Under the pieces are notes generated by a model. The model made no database searches. It was not told the origin of the DNA and saw nothing but the letters and a program-made list of their open reading frames with translations. Shown one piece after another: positions 17,812 to 28,455 of a stretch of 64,000 bases of DNA (its first letter is position 1; the number at the start of each line of letters is the position of its first letter). This DNA is from Pseudomonas caspiana (GTDB lineage: Bacteria > Pseudomonadota > Gammaproteobacteria > Pseudomonadales > Pseudomonadaceae). The position numbers and the translations under genes were made by a program. The DNA is taken from positions 1-64,000 of the forward strand of contig NZ_LOHF01000013.1 of NCBI RefSeq assembly GCF_002158995.1, given 5' to 3'.

Positions 17812-19227
17812 TCACAGGCCTGCATGGGCGGCGATGGCAGCAGCGATGGCCAGGGCCAGCTCTTCGGGTTTGCGCTTGATCGAGTAGTTGGTCAGCTCAG
17901 GGTGGCTTTCAACGAAACTGGTATTGAACTGACCGCTACGGAATTCCGGATTACGCAGAATCTCCTGGTAATACGCGGCAGTGGTTTTCACCCCTTGCAG
18001 ACGCATGTCATCCAGTGCGCGCAGGCCACGGTCCATCGCCTCTTCCCACGTGAGCGCCCAGACAATCAACTTCAGGCACATGGAGTCGTAATACGGCGGG
18101 ATGGTGTAACCGGTATAGATCGCTGTATCGGTCCGCACGCCGGGGCCGCCGGGCGCGTAATACCGGGTGATCTTGCCGAAGCTCGGCAGGAAGTTGTTCT
18201 TCGGGTCTTCGGCATTGATCCGGAACTGCAGAGCAAAACCGCGGTGAATAATGTCTTCCTGCTTGACCGACAGCGGCAGGCCGGACGCGATCCGAATCTG
18301 TTCGCGGACGATATCGATACCGGTGATTTCCTCGGTGATGGTGTGCTCCACCTGCACCCGGGTGTTCATCTCCATGAAGTACACCTCGCCCTCGGCGAGC
18401 AGGAACTCCACAGTACCGGCATTTTCGTAGCCCACTGCCTTGGCCGCGCGTACCGACAGATCACCAATGTAGGCGCGTTGCTCTGGAGTCAGTTGCGGGC
18501 TGGGCGCGATCTCGATCAACTTCTGGTTGCGGCGCTGAATCGAGCAATCACGCTCGAACAGGTGCACGACGTTGCCGAAGCTATCGCCAAGGATCTGCGC
18601 TTCAATGTGCTTGGGATTGACGATGCACTTTTCGAGGAAAACTTCTGCCGAGCCAAATGCCTTGGTCGCCTCGGAAATCACTCGCGGAAACGCCTGCTCC
18701 AGCTCTTCTCGACTGTTGCAACGACGAATACCCCGACCGCCACCGCCCGAGGTAGCCTTGAGCATGACCGGGTAACCGATGCGGTCCCCTTCCTGCAGCG
18801 CCTCAGTGATATCGGCAACGTTGCCTTCCGTACCCGGCGTCACGGGTACGCCGGCTTTGATCATGCTGCGGCGCGCTTCAGTCTTGTCCCCCATGCGGCG
18901 GATGACTTCAGCAGATGGACCTATGAATTTAATGCCACGTTCGGCGCAGATGTCAGCCAGTTCGGCATTTTCCGAAAGGAAGCCGTAGCCCGGATGCAAT
19001 GCATCGCAACCAGTCTCTACCGCAAGATTGACCAGCTTGCGCGGGTTCAGATATCCCGCCAGAGGCTCGGCACCAATACTATGGGCTTCGTCCGCCCGCT
19101 TTACGTGTAACGCGTGACGGTCGGCATCGGAGAAGATTGCCACCGAACGGATGCCCATCTCGGCGCAAGCGCGCACGATCCGGACAGCGATCTCACCGCG
19201 GTTGGCGATCAGGATTTTTGTTATCAC
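17812..19227 (-). CDS. pycA: Pyruvate carboxylase subunit A (biotin carboxylase)
   Basis: 471 aa ATP-grasp biotin carboxylase. It begins with the N-terminal ITKILIANRGEIAVRI, has the ATP loop KATSGGGGRGI near residue 160, and the catalytic region MEMNTRVQVEH near residue 290. It carboxylates the biotin of PycB using ATP and bicarbonate. It resembles AccC, but its pairing with PycB and the divergent PycR gene identify the pyruvate carboxylase role. It is the first gene of a two-gene operon. Confidence 0.93.
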   Translation of the reverse strand: MITKILIANRGEIAVRIVRACAEMGIRSVAIFSDADRHALHVKRADEAHSIGAEPLAGYLNPRKLVNLAVETGCDALHPGYGFLSENAELADICAERGIKFIGPSAEVIRRMGDKTEARRSMIKAGVPVTPGTEGNVADITEALQEGDRIGYPVMLKATSGGGGRGIRRCNSREELEQAFPRVISEATKAFGSAEVFLEKCIVNPKHIEAQILGDSFGNVVHLFERDCSIQRRNQKLIEIAPSPQLTPEQRAYIGDLSVRAAKAVGYENAGTVEFLLAEGEVYFMEMNTRVQVEHTITEEITGIDIVREQIRIASGLPLSVKQEDIIHRGFALQFRINAEDPKNNFLPSFGKITRYYAPGGPGVRTDTAIYTGYTIPPYYDSMCLKLIVWALTWEEAMDRGLRALDDMRLQGVKTTAAYYQEILRNPEFRSGQFNTSFVESHPELTNYSIKRKPEELALAIAAAIAAHAGL

Positions 19228-19411
19228 GAGTATTCCCTCGACCGTAGAACCGGTTTTGTAGTTGAACCAGTTTTTGTAACAGCGCGTGTGGTTGATTGCC
19301 GCAGGAACACCCTATGCCCGATCAGGAATTAATAAAAATGAGTAAAAATTGGGTTGTGTATAAGTAAAGACTTATAGTTGTCGCTTCAGCGACCAGGCGG
19401 GGCCGGTAAAT

Positions 19412-20362
19412 ATGCGTAAGTCATTGATGCGTATGACATTGCGTCAGCTTCGAATTTTCAACGAGGTGTGTGATCTGCGTTCATACAGCAGAGCAGCGGA
19501 AGAAATGTCACTCACTCAACCGGCTGTCAGTCTGCAAATCCGTCAGCTTGAGGAACTGGTAGGCCAGCCGCTGTTTGAGTACGTCGGGAAAAAGCTGTAC
19601 CTGTCCGAAGCCGCCGAAGCGTTGCAATCGGCCAGTCGCGATATCTTCGGGCGCCTGGAAAACCTGGATATGCAACTCACTGATATGCAGGGCTCACTGC
19701 AAGGGCAGTTGAAGCTAGCCGTTGAGTCGAGCTGTAAATACTTCATTCCGCACCTGTTTGCCGCTTTCAAACGCAACTACCCGGACGTGGTTCTGAGCCT
19801 GACCGTGGTCAACCGCGCCCAAGTCATCCGGAGGCTGTCGGACAACCGCGATGACCTGGTGGTGATGTCCATGGTCCCGCAGGATATGGGCCTGGAGTTC
19901 CTGCCGTTCCTCAATAATCCGATTGTAGCCGTCGCCCCGCCCGATCATCCGTTGTGCGACGCACGCGCACTGGCGCTCAAGGACCTGGAGCCCTATCCGC
20001 TACTGATCCGGGAAAATGGTTCGGGGACTCGCAAAGCCTGCGAAGAGTATTTCAAAGACAAGCGTGTGCACTTCACGACAACCATCGAGATGTCGGCCCA
20101 CGAAGCGCAGCGTGAAAGTGTACTGGCCGGGCTGGGCATCGCGATGCTGACTCGTCACGCGGTCAGTCTGGAACTTGCCACCGGCATGCTCAAAGAGTTA
20201 CCGGTGGCAGAGTTACCGTTGTATCGCAGTTGGTGCGTGGTGCAGGCCAAGGATCGACGTCTGTCGCCCGTGGCGCACGCCTTCCAGGCGTTCATCCGCA
20301 CCGAACGTGCGCAGATCAGCCAGCTGATGGAGCGTTTCGACGGGCGCCTTCCAAAGGTTTAG
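19412..20362 (+). CDS. pycR: LysR-family regulator, PycR type
   Basis: 316 aa LysR regulator of the CbbR-like group. The winged helix spans residues 8-67 (MTLRQLRIFNEV, then AAEEMSLTQPAVSLQIRQLE), and the effector domain follows from about residue 95. It is divergent from pycAB across 184 bp, the classical layout for a LysR regulator and its target. In P. aeruginosa the orthologous position is occupied by PycR. In-frame ATGs at 19427 and 19433 are alternative starts; 19412 has only a weak ribosome site. Confidence 0.88.
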   Translation: MRKSLMRMTLRQLRIFNEVCDLRSYSRAAEEMSLTQPAVSLQIRQLEELVGQPLFEYVGKKLYLSEAAEALQSASRDIFGRLENLDMQLTDMQGSLQGQLKLAVESSCKYFIPHLFAAFKRNYPDVVLSLTVVNRAQVIRRLSDNRDDLVVMSMVPQDMGLEFLPFLNNPIVAVAPPDHPLCDARALALKDLEPYPLLIRENGSGTRKACEEYFKDKRVHFTTTIEMSAHEAQRESVLAGLGIAMLTRHAVSLELATGMLKELPVAELPLYRSWCVVQAKDRRLSPVAHAFQAFIRTERAQISQLMERFDGRLPKV

Positions 20363-20540
20363 CGGCCTGCCAGAAGCGCTCTGAAACGCTCTCTTCGAAG
20401 TCGCACAACTCCTGATTGAGCCGACGCGCTTCGCAATAGCTTTCTATTGCCCGACGAAACCCCATACGTCGCTGATCTTCCTGCTGACGGCGGGTTTTGA
20501 CGGTGCTGCTCTGTTGCGAGTCATCGTAGTGCCGAGGCAT
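20316..20540 (-). CDS. Small conserved hypothetical protein
   Basis: 74 aa, hydrophilic, rich in Arg, Gln and Glu, with no signal or membrane segment; probably largely helical. The ATG at 20540 (MPRHYDDSQQSS) is preceded by GGGAGACAGGAT, a convincing ribosome site. Its last 47 bases overlap the 3' end of the convergent pycR gene. I do not recognise a function; PA-series small proteins of this type are found in pseudomonads. Confidence 0.65.
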   Translation of the reverse strand: MPRHYDDSQQSSTVKTRRQQEDQRRMGFRRAIESYCEARRLNQELCDFEESVSERFWQAAKPLEGARRNAPSAG

Positions 20541-20674
20541 ATCCTGTCTCCCAGTGCGTTGCGGGAGTATCAGGGTGCCCAAAGGCTGTGACGGTAACGC
20601 GGCGGATGCATTACAAATTGGTGAAAACTGAAGGCCTGACGCTGACGACGCATCGTCGGGCCTGAATCAGCCGT

Positions 20675-21541
20675 TCAATCTTCGTGGGATTTGATCGACT
20701 TGGGCGACAGACGAAGGCTGCGCAGACTGCGCTTCACGCTCTTGAGATGGTTGACCAGGCTAGGCCCACGCGCCATCGCGACACCCATTGCCAACACATC
20801 GATGACTACCAGATGCGCGATGCGCGAGGTCAGAGGCGTATAGATTTCGGTGTCCTCATGCACATCAATCGCCAGATTGACTGACGACAGTTCGGCCAAC
20901 GGCGTCTGGCTTGGGCACAAAGTGATCAACGTCGCGCCTGTCTCGCGGACCAGATTCGCCGTAATCAGCAAATCCTTGGAGCGCCCGGACTGAGAAATGC
21001 AGACCGCAACATCGGTCGGCGTCAGGGTAACGGCCGACATGGCCTGCATGTGCGGATCTGAATAAGCCGCCGCGCTGAGCAAAAGCCGGAAGAACTTATG
21101 CTGCGCGTCAGCCGCCACTGCCCCCGACGCACCAAAGCCGTAAAACTCGACCCGCTTTGCCGCCGCCATGGCCGTTACAGCCAACTGCAGAGCATGGGGA
21201 TCAAGGTTTTCGCGAACTTCCATCAGCGTGTGCAGGGTGGTGTCAAAAATCTTCAGGCTGTAGTCCGCGACCGAGTCATCTTCATGGATCGCGAACTGGC
21301 CAAAGCTAGCCCCGGCAGCAAGACTCTGTGCCAGCTTGAGCTTCAAATCCTGAAAGCCGGTACAACCAATGGCGCGGCAGAAGCGCACGATGGTCGGCTC
21401 ACTGATACCAACGCTATGCGCCAGATCGGCCATGGAACTGTGCATCACAGCCGCTGGGTCAAGCAGCACGTGGTCGGCGACTTTCAGCTCCGACTTGCGT
21501 AACAGATGGCGTGACTGGGCGATGTGTTGCAGCAGATTCAA
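20675..21541 (-). CDS. MurR/RpiR-family regulator, HexR paralogue
   Basis: 288 aa. An N-terminal RpiR helix-turn-helix (SMADLAHSVGISEPTIVRFCRAIGC in part, residues 34-58) is followed by a SIS sugar-phosphate domain with VEFYGFGASGAVA and CISQSGRSKD. It matches the second RpiR regulator that lies near pycR in pseudomonads rather than HexR itself, which begins differently. Homology starts at NLLQHIAQSRHLLRKSELKVAD, so a TTG at 21541 is the likely start codon. A palindromic site lies 46 bp upstream. It probably controls sugar-phosphate metabolism genes in response to a sugar phosphate. Confidence 0.85.
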   Translation of the reverse strand: MNLLQHIAQSRHLLRKSELKVADHVLLDPAAVMHSSMADLAHSVGISEPTIVRFCRAIGCTGFQDLKLKLAQSLAAGASFGQFAIHEDDSVADYSLKIFDTTLHTLMEVRENLDPHALQLAVTAMAAAKRVEFYGFGASGAVAADAQHKFFRLLLSAAAYSDPHMQAMSAVTLTPTDVAVCISQSGRSKDLLITANLVRETGATLITLCPSQTPLAELSSVNLAIDVHEDTEIYTPLTSRIAHLVVIDVLAMGVAMARGPSLVNHLKSVKRSLRSLRLSPKSIKSHED

Positions 21542-21586
21542 AGGGGCAGACTCGGCAAAGGTGCATGGGACGGGATGTAGCTTTCT

Positions 21587-21601
21587 TGTAGTTATACTAC
21601 A
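21587..21601 (-). promoter_or_regulatory. RpiR/HexR-type operator palindrome
   Basis: TGTAGTTATACTACA is a palindrome with perfect 6-bp arms (TGTAGT/ACTACA) and a 3-bp centre. This is the form known for HexR-type sites in gamma-proteobacteria. It lies 46 bp upstream of the RpiR start, suggesting autoregulation. Confidence 0.75.
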
Positions 21602-21693
21602 TGACCTGCGGGACGCCCAGTTAAACGAACCAGGTCTGGCAAACACGGACGACTTGAAGAGAAATCCAACAGTAAGAAAGGACAAGTCCTACA

Positions 21694-24201
21694 TCAGGAC
21701 CAGACGCGGTTGACGTTTTCCTTCAAGACTCCGGCCAGCGCATCAGCCTCAATCGGCCGACTGATCAAATACCCTTGCACCTCATCGCAATCGTTACTGC
21801 GCAGGAAATCCAGTTGCGCCTGAGTTTCAACGCCCTCTGCTACGACTTTCAAACCGAGGCTGTGGGCCATGGCGATAATTGCGCGAGTGATTGCGGCGTC
21901 TTCAGTGCCTTCGCCCAACCCGCGAATGAACGCTTGATCGATCTTCACGTAATCAACCGGAAAGCGCTTGAGGTAGCTCAGAGACGAATAGCCAGTGCCA
22001 AAATCGTCAATGGCCAGCTTCACACCCAGCTCCCGTAACTGTTGGAAGGTCGTGATGATGTGCTCGACGCTGTCGAGCAATTGGCTTTCGGTTAATTCCA
22101 GCTCTAGCCAATGAGGGGCAAGGCCGGTTTCCTCGAGCACGTGTCGCACCAGAGTGACCAGCTTGCCTTGACGTAGTTGATGCACCGACAGGTTGACCGA
22201 CACCCGAATAGGCTCAAGCCCTTGGCTCTGCCATTCGCAAGCTTGGCGACACGCTTCACGCAGGACTATCTCGCCGATGGAGACGATCAGGCCCGTCTCC
22301 TCCGCCAGGCTGATGAAGTCTCCCGGCGGCACCATGCCGCGTTCTGGATGACGCCAACGCACCAGAGCTTCCGCCGCATCAAGTCGTCCGGTCGCCAGGG
22401 ACAGCTTCGGCTGATAGAACACTTCCAACTGTTTATCTTCAATGGCTCTGCGCAGTTGAATCTCCAGTTGCAGACGCTCGAGGGTGCTGGCTTGAAGACT
22501 TTCAGTGAAGAACTGGAAGTTATTACCGCCCAGGTGCTTGGCATGCTGCATGGCTATATTGGCCTGACTGACCAGCGCCGAGATTTCCCGCGCCGAATCG
22601 GGCAACAAGCTAATGCCTACCGAGGCGCTGACCACTAAATCATGCCCCGCGACGGCGATGGGTGTGCGCAGCTTGGCCAACAGTCGTGTGGTGACACGGG
22701 TCAGACTGGACAGATTGCCGTACGAGTCGAACAGCACGGCAAACTCATCGCCCGACAATCTGGCGATGGTATCCGCTTCTGGCAGTGCACTCCCGAGACG
22801 CCGCGAGACGTGCTTGAGCAACTGGTCCGCAACCTCGTGGCCCAAGCTGTCGTTGAGTAATTTGAAGCGATCCAGATTGATGTGCAGCAGTGCCAGACTC
22901 CTGCCACCTTGGCGCACCCGTTGGTTGGCTTCGCGCAGCCGCTCCTTGAACAGCGACCGGTTAGCAAGTCCGGTCAACTCGTCAAAATGGGTCAGATAAC
23001 GCATCCGCTCCTCTGACTCTCTCCGGGCGGAGAGATCGGCGAAAAAGCCGACGATATGACTCATATTGCCTGCAAGGTCACGGACGACACTGAGATGCAG
23101 CCACTGCGGGTACAACTCTCCATTCTTTCGGGTTTCTACCAGCTCCCCCTGCCAGCAGCCCGTTTGTTCAAGGGCTTGATGAATGGTCTGGAAATTTCGT
23201 CGGGCATCTCGGCTGCTGGCGATATCAGTCACTTTGCGTCCGACCATTTCCTCTTGCTCGTAGCCGGTTACCCGGCTGAATGCCTGGTTAACCGCGAGGA
23301 TGTTGTAGTCCGGATCAAAAATGACGATGCCTTCGCTGGCCGCTTCAAACACTGTAGCGGCCAGTCGAGGTGGGCTTTTACTCAGGGCAAGATTGGCTTC
23401 TTCGAGCTCTTGAGTACGCTGAGCAACACGGGTTTCCAACTCGGCATGCGCCTCACGCAAGCTGCGCTCGGCCTTGCGGCGCTGCTCGATTTCCCGGGCC
23501 AGTTCGATGTTGAGCTGTTCACTTTGGGTCTGGGCCTGCTGCAGAACTTCGATCAGTGCCTGATTCTGAAAGCGCCTGATCAGACCACGATGAATCAGGC
23601 GATTGACCTGCCACGCAACCACGCTCAACGCCAATAACAGGATCAATCCTAACCAGCCCCACCCCCGCAAAGGAACATCACCGCCCCAGAACAGATAGGC
23701 AATCGGCGGCAGGAGACACGCCAGGGTAAAGGTCAGGAACGCGGTAATACTCACCGCATAGGCAATACTCGCCGACAGCGTCGCCACGCCGATCAAACCA
23801 AATACCCAGGCTTGCTGCTGAAAGTTTTCGACCGGCACCAGCACCAGCGCGGCACTGGCCAGGGTCAAGCCGCTGGCGCAGGCCCCAAGCAAAAACGTCT
23901 GCCCCCATACAGGCAGTGCGCGACGCTCGGGCGATGCACCACGGAAAGCGGCGACCTGAAAAACCCGAAGGCTGACCAATGCTATTAGCCAGCCGAGCCA
24001 GACGCCGACCAGCAGATAGCGCTCCGGCTCCCATAGCAGCCAGGCGCAAACCAAACCATTGATAAACATGAACAGCGTCGGTAGCAACGACCCCTGATAC
24101 AGCATACGGGTGCGCTCAACGGCCAATTGGCTGGCGTACTGTTTATGAATAGTGCGCCGATTCAACCTGGCGGTATCTACGGCACTGAAATTCGAAGTCA
24201 T
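21694..24201 (-). CDS. Membrane-bound PAS-GGDEF-EAL cyclic-di-GMP protein
   Basis: 835 aa. Residues about 35-215 carry some six membrane segments, then a coiled coil (about 220-275), a PAS domain (about 280-400, EAASEGIVIFDPDYNILAVNQAF in part), a GGDEF domain and an EAL domain. The GGDEF signature is SGDEF in ARLSGDEFAVLF, a permitted variant. The EAL domain has EALVRW, the metal-site DDFGTGYSSL and KIDQAFI, so phosphodiesterase activity is likely. It is a probable sensor that adjusts c-di-GMP; the ligand of the PAS/membrane part is unknown. No clear ribosome site is seen at 24201. Confidence 0.92.
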   Translation of the reverse strand: MTSNFSAVDTARLNRRTIHKQYASQLAVERTRMLYQGSLLPTLFMFINGLVCAWLLWEPERYLLVGVWLGWLIALVSLRVFQVAAFRGASPERRALPVWGQTFLLGACASGLTLASAALVLVPVENFQQQAWVFGLIGVATLSASIAYAVSITAFLTFTLACLLPPIAYLFWGGDVPLRGWGWLGLILLLALSVVAWQVNRLIHRGLIRRFQNQALIEVLQQAQTQSEQLNIELAREIEQRRKAERSLREAHAELETRVAQRTQELEEANLALSKSPPRLAATVFEAASEGIVIFDPDYNILAVNQAFSRVTGYEQEEMVGRKVTDIASSRDARRNFQTIHQALEQTGCWQGELVETRKNGELYPQWLHLSVVRDLAGNMSHIVGFFADLSARRESEERMRYLTHFDELTGLANRSLFKERLREANQRVRQGGRSLALLHINLDRFKLLNDSLGHEVADQLLKHVSRRLGSALPEADTIARLSGDEFAVLFDSYGNLSSLTRVTTRLLAKLRTPIAVAGHDLVVSASVGISLLPDSAREISALVSQANIAMQHAKHLGGNNFQFFTESLQASTLERLQLEIQLRRAIEDKQLEVFYQPKLSLATGRLDAAEALVRWRHPERGMVPPGDFISLAEETGLIVSIGEIVLREACRQACEWQSQGLEPIRVSVNLSVHQLRQGKLVTLVRHVLEETGLAPHWLELELTESQLLDSVEHIITTFQQLRELGVKLAIDDFGTGYSSLSYLKRFPVDYVKIDQAFIRGLGEGTEDAAITRAIIAMAHSLGLKVVAEGVETQAQLDFLRSNDCDEVQGYLISRPIEADALAGVLKENVNRVWS

Positions 24202-24439
24202 GGCAAATTCTTATAGTGTTGTGGCCTTGAACGTGCCGGGAGCATACACAAGCGCCGCCGTAGACCAAACGTGTACATTCATAATAAATGGCAGTTCGCC
24301 AGTCGACCTGCCGCAATCGCTTAATTCGGACACTCGGTCAATTTGGACGGGTGGTGACAGACCGTTGCCGAGGACAGGTTTTGTCGATTAGGGCAAAGCA
24401 TGGTTTGCCCGGTTTCGCTCGGCACCCTAGAATGCGTCG

Positions 24440-26623
<2,184 letters not shown>

Positions 26624-26656
26624 ACTGCTGACTCGTTGTCTGAAGGGAAATACTTC

Positions 26657-26746
26657 CTGTGGGAGCTGGGCTTGCCCGCGATAAGGTCAACGCGGTTTCA
26701 TGTGAACCGTATCGAGCCTTATCGCGGGCAAGCCCAGCTCCCACAG
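26657..26746. repeat. REPIN-type inverted repeat (family E)
   Basis: CTGTGGGAGCTGGGCTTGCC opens and GGCAAGCCCAGCTCCCACAG closes the element; these 20-bp ends are exact complements and the CGCGATAAGG/CCTTATCGCG stem continues inward. Similar copies lie at 31061-31151 and 50109-50198. It occupies the 345-bp spacer after uvrD, which otherwise shows nothing beyond the leader of the next gene. Confidence 0.95.
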
Positions 26747-26968
26747 ACAGCAGTCATGCAGCGGCAGATTGAATCCGTCCCCGGTCACCTCCATATAGAT
26801 GACACTGTCCGGCGATCCGTCCTACAGAACTTTCACCGAAGCCTTACGGACCAACCTACATAGGGTCTTCGGCAATCACGCAAAAGCCGGAAACATATGG
26901 CCGCTAGCCAGACACATATGCCCTATGCAATATGGCGCGCGTGCAATCCACAAAACGGGAATACCCTT

Positions 26969-27817
26969 ATGCAACGTTTTCTAAGCATCGCTATGGCGCT
27001 GTGCATCGGGCTCACCATGAGCTTTGAAGCCAACGCTGCGCGTTTCGGTGGCGGCAAGAGCATGGGCTCGGCGCCAAGTCACCAGTCGCGCCAAGCCACT
27101 CCGACCACTCCAGCTGCAGCGCCAACCGCTGCTGGTCGCCCTGCTGCTAGCGGTGCTTCCCGCTGGCTCGGCCCATTGGCCGGTATCGCTGCCGGCGGCC
27201 TGCTCGCTTCCATGTTCATGGGCGACGGCTTCCAGGGGATGCAAATCTTCGACATCCTGATCATGGCGGTCATTGCCTTCCTGATCTTCCGCTTCATCGC
27301 GGCACGTCGTCGTAAGCAACAAGGCGAGCAGATGGCTACCGCCGCTGGCCCGATGACTTACCAGCGTGAAAGCGCTCAACAGCCTGCCCAGAACTCGATC
27401 TTCGGTGGTTCGGGTGCAGCCGCAGCCGCTCCGGTGATCAACGCTCCGGCCTGGTTCAACGAGACCCGCTTCCTTGAAGCCGCTCGTAGCCACTTCCAGT
27501 CGCTGCAGCAGCACTGGGATGCGAACGAGATGGACAAGATCGAAGAGTTCGTGACTCCACAAATGCTGCAGTTCCTGAAAAAGGAACGTGCGGATCTGGG
27601 CGACGCTTTCCAGTCGACCTATATCGACAACCTGAACGTTCAACTGGACGGCCTGGATGATCGCGCTGACAAGACCATCGCCACGCTGACATTCAGCGGT
27701 GTGTCCAAGTCTTCGCGCTTCGATCAGGGTGAAGTGTTCAGCGAAAGCTGGAACATGGAGCGTGCTCAGGGCGATAATCAGCCTTGGCTGGTTGCAGGTA
27801 TTCGCCAGAACGGTTGA
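26969..27817 (+). CDS. Tim44-like domain membrane protein
   Basis: 282 aa. A signal-like segment at residues 1-24 ends in SFEANAARFGGGKS; residues about 65-110 hold two hydrophobic segments separated by GDGFQGMQIF, and the C-terminal 130 residues form a Tim44-like domain (WFNETRFLEAARSHFQSLQ in part). The middle is rich in Ala, Pro and Thr. The family is anchored in the inner membrane with unknown bacterial role. The ATG at 26969 is chosen because the frame upstream adds a segment without homology. A terminator follows at once. Confidence 0.88.
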   Translation: MQRFLSIAMALCIGLTMSFEANAARFGGGKSMGSAPSHQSRQATPTTPAAAPTAAGRPAASGASRWLGPLAGIAAGGLLASMFMGDGFQGMQIFDILIMAVIAFLIFRFIAARRRKQQGEQMATAAGPMTYQRESAQQPAQNSIFGGSGAAAAAPVINAPAWFNETRFLEAARSHFQSLQQHWDANEMDKIEEFVTPQMLQFLKKERADLGDAFQSTYIDNLNVQLDGLDDRADKTIATLTFSGVSKSSRFDQGEVFSESWNMERAQGDNQPWLVAGIRQNG

Positions 27818-27842
27818 TTTAGACCGCTCCACGAGTAAGCAG

Positions 27843-27868
27843 AACCCCGGACTTGTCCGGGGTTTTTG
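27843..27868 (+). terminator. Rho-independent terminator
   Basis: AACCCCGGAC and GTCCGGGGTT pair perfectly around a TT loop (a tight hairpin) and are followed by a T tract. It ends the Tim44-like transcript. Confidence 0.93.
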
Positions 27869-27949
27869 TTTTATCCGTTGGGATAGTTATTTTGAGAAAG
27901 CCTTTAAGCTACTGTATAAACCGCGCCATCAAGTCAGAGGAGCCAGGCC

Positions 27950-28357
27950 GTGGAAGAAGTCATTGAACAATTACGCGAAGCGAATGAACCTGTTCCGGTT
28001 CCGCTGGAGCTACCCGACGAGGACCAACTCGTTGAGGTCGAAGAACAGCTGTTCATCAATATCCCCTTCGTCTTCAAGGAATTCCTCCTGACGGTGAGCG
28101 ACGTGGTGTACGGCAGCCTTGAGCCGGTGACCGTTACCGACCCCGGATCGCACACTTACCTGCCCGAAGTCGCCGCCTCGGCCTGGGATATCGGCGTGCC
28201 GCGCGAGCTGATCCCGATCTGCCAGGACGGTGAAGACTACTACTGCGTCGAAGAAGACGGCACCGTGGTGCTGTGGTCTGGCGAAGAAGAGCTGGTTACC
28301 GAAGAAAGCTGGGAATCGGTATGGCACTGGGCGCGGGACGTCTGGCTGGAAAGCTGA
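27950..28357 (+). CDS. SMI1/KNR4 (SUKH-1) family protein
   Basis: 135 aa, very acidic, starting at a GTG with GGAG upstream. The SUKH fold elements are visible: the N-terminal LPDEDQLVEVEEQLFINIPFVFKEFL helix region, LIPICQDGEDYYCVEEDGTVVLW near residue 90, and a Trp-rich C-terminal helix. SUKH proteins often serve as immunity proteins for toxins, but this single gene sits in a conserved chromosomal neighbourhood with no toxin beside it, so a housekeeping role is equally possible. Confidence 0.85.
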   Translation: MEEVIEQLREANEPVPVPLELPDEDQLVEVEEQLFINIPFVFKEFLLTVSDVVYGSLEPVTVTDPGSHTYLPEVAASAWDIGVPRELIPICQDGEDYYCVEEDGTVVLWSGEEELVTEESWESVWHWARDVWLES

Positions 28358-28368
28358 GTTGCATGCCC

Positions 28369-28439
28369 CTGTAGGAGCGAACTTGTTCGCGAGACGCGGC
28401 ACCTGACACAGAGCCTCGCGAACAAGTTCGCTCCTACAG
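28369..28439. repeat. REPIN-type inverted repeat (family F)
   Basis: CTGTAGGAGCGAACTTGTTC opens and GAACAAGTTCGCTCCTACAG closes the element; the arms are exact complements extending through GCGAG/CTCGC. It lies between the convergent SUKH gene and the antiporter gene. Confidence 0.95.
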
Positions 28440-28455
28440 GTGCCAGATTTAGCCG

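Noticed and set aside
17770..19110. Long plus-strand open frame opposite pycA
   Set aside because: Antisense to an unambiguous biotin carboxylase, with no domain of its own.
15993..19227. Oxaloacetate decarboxylase sodium pump
   Set aside because: No beta or gamma membrane subunit is present; a biotin carboxylase subunit is adjacent, so it is a two-subunit pyruvate carboxylase.
24202..24439. Possible LexA box upstream of uvrD
   Set aside because: No CTGT-N8-ACAG match was found on reading the spacer.
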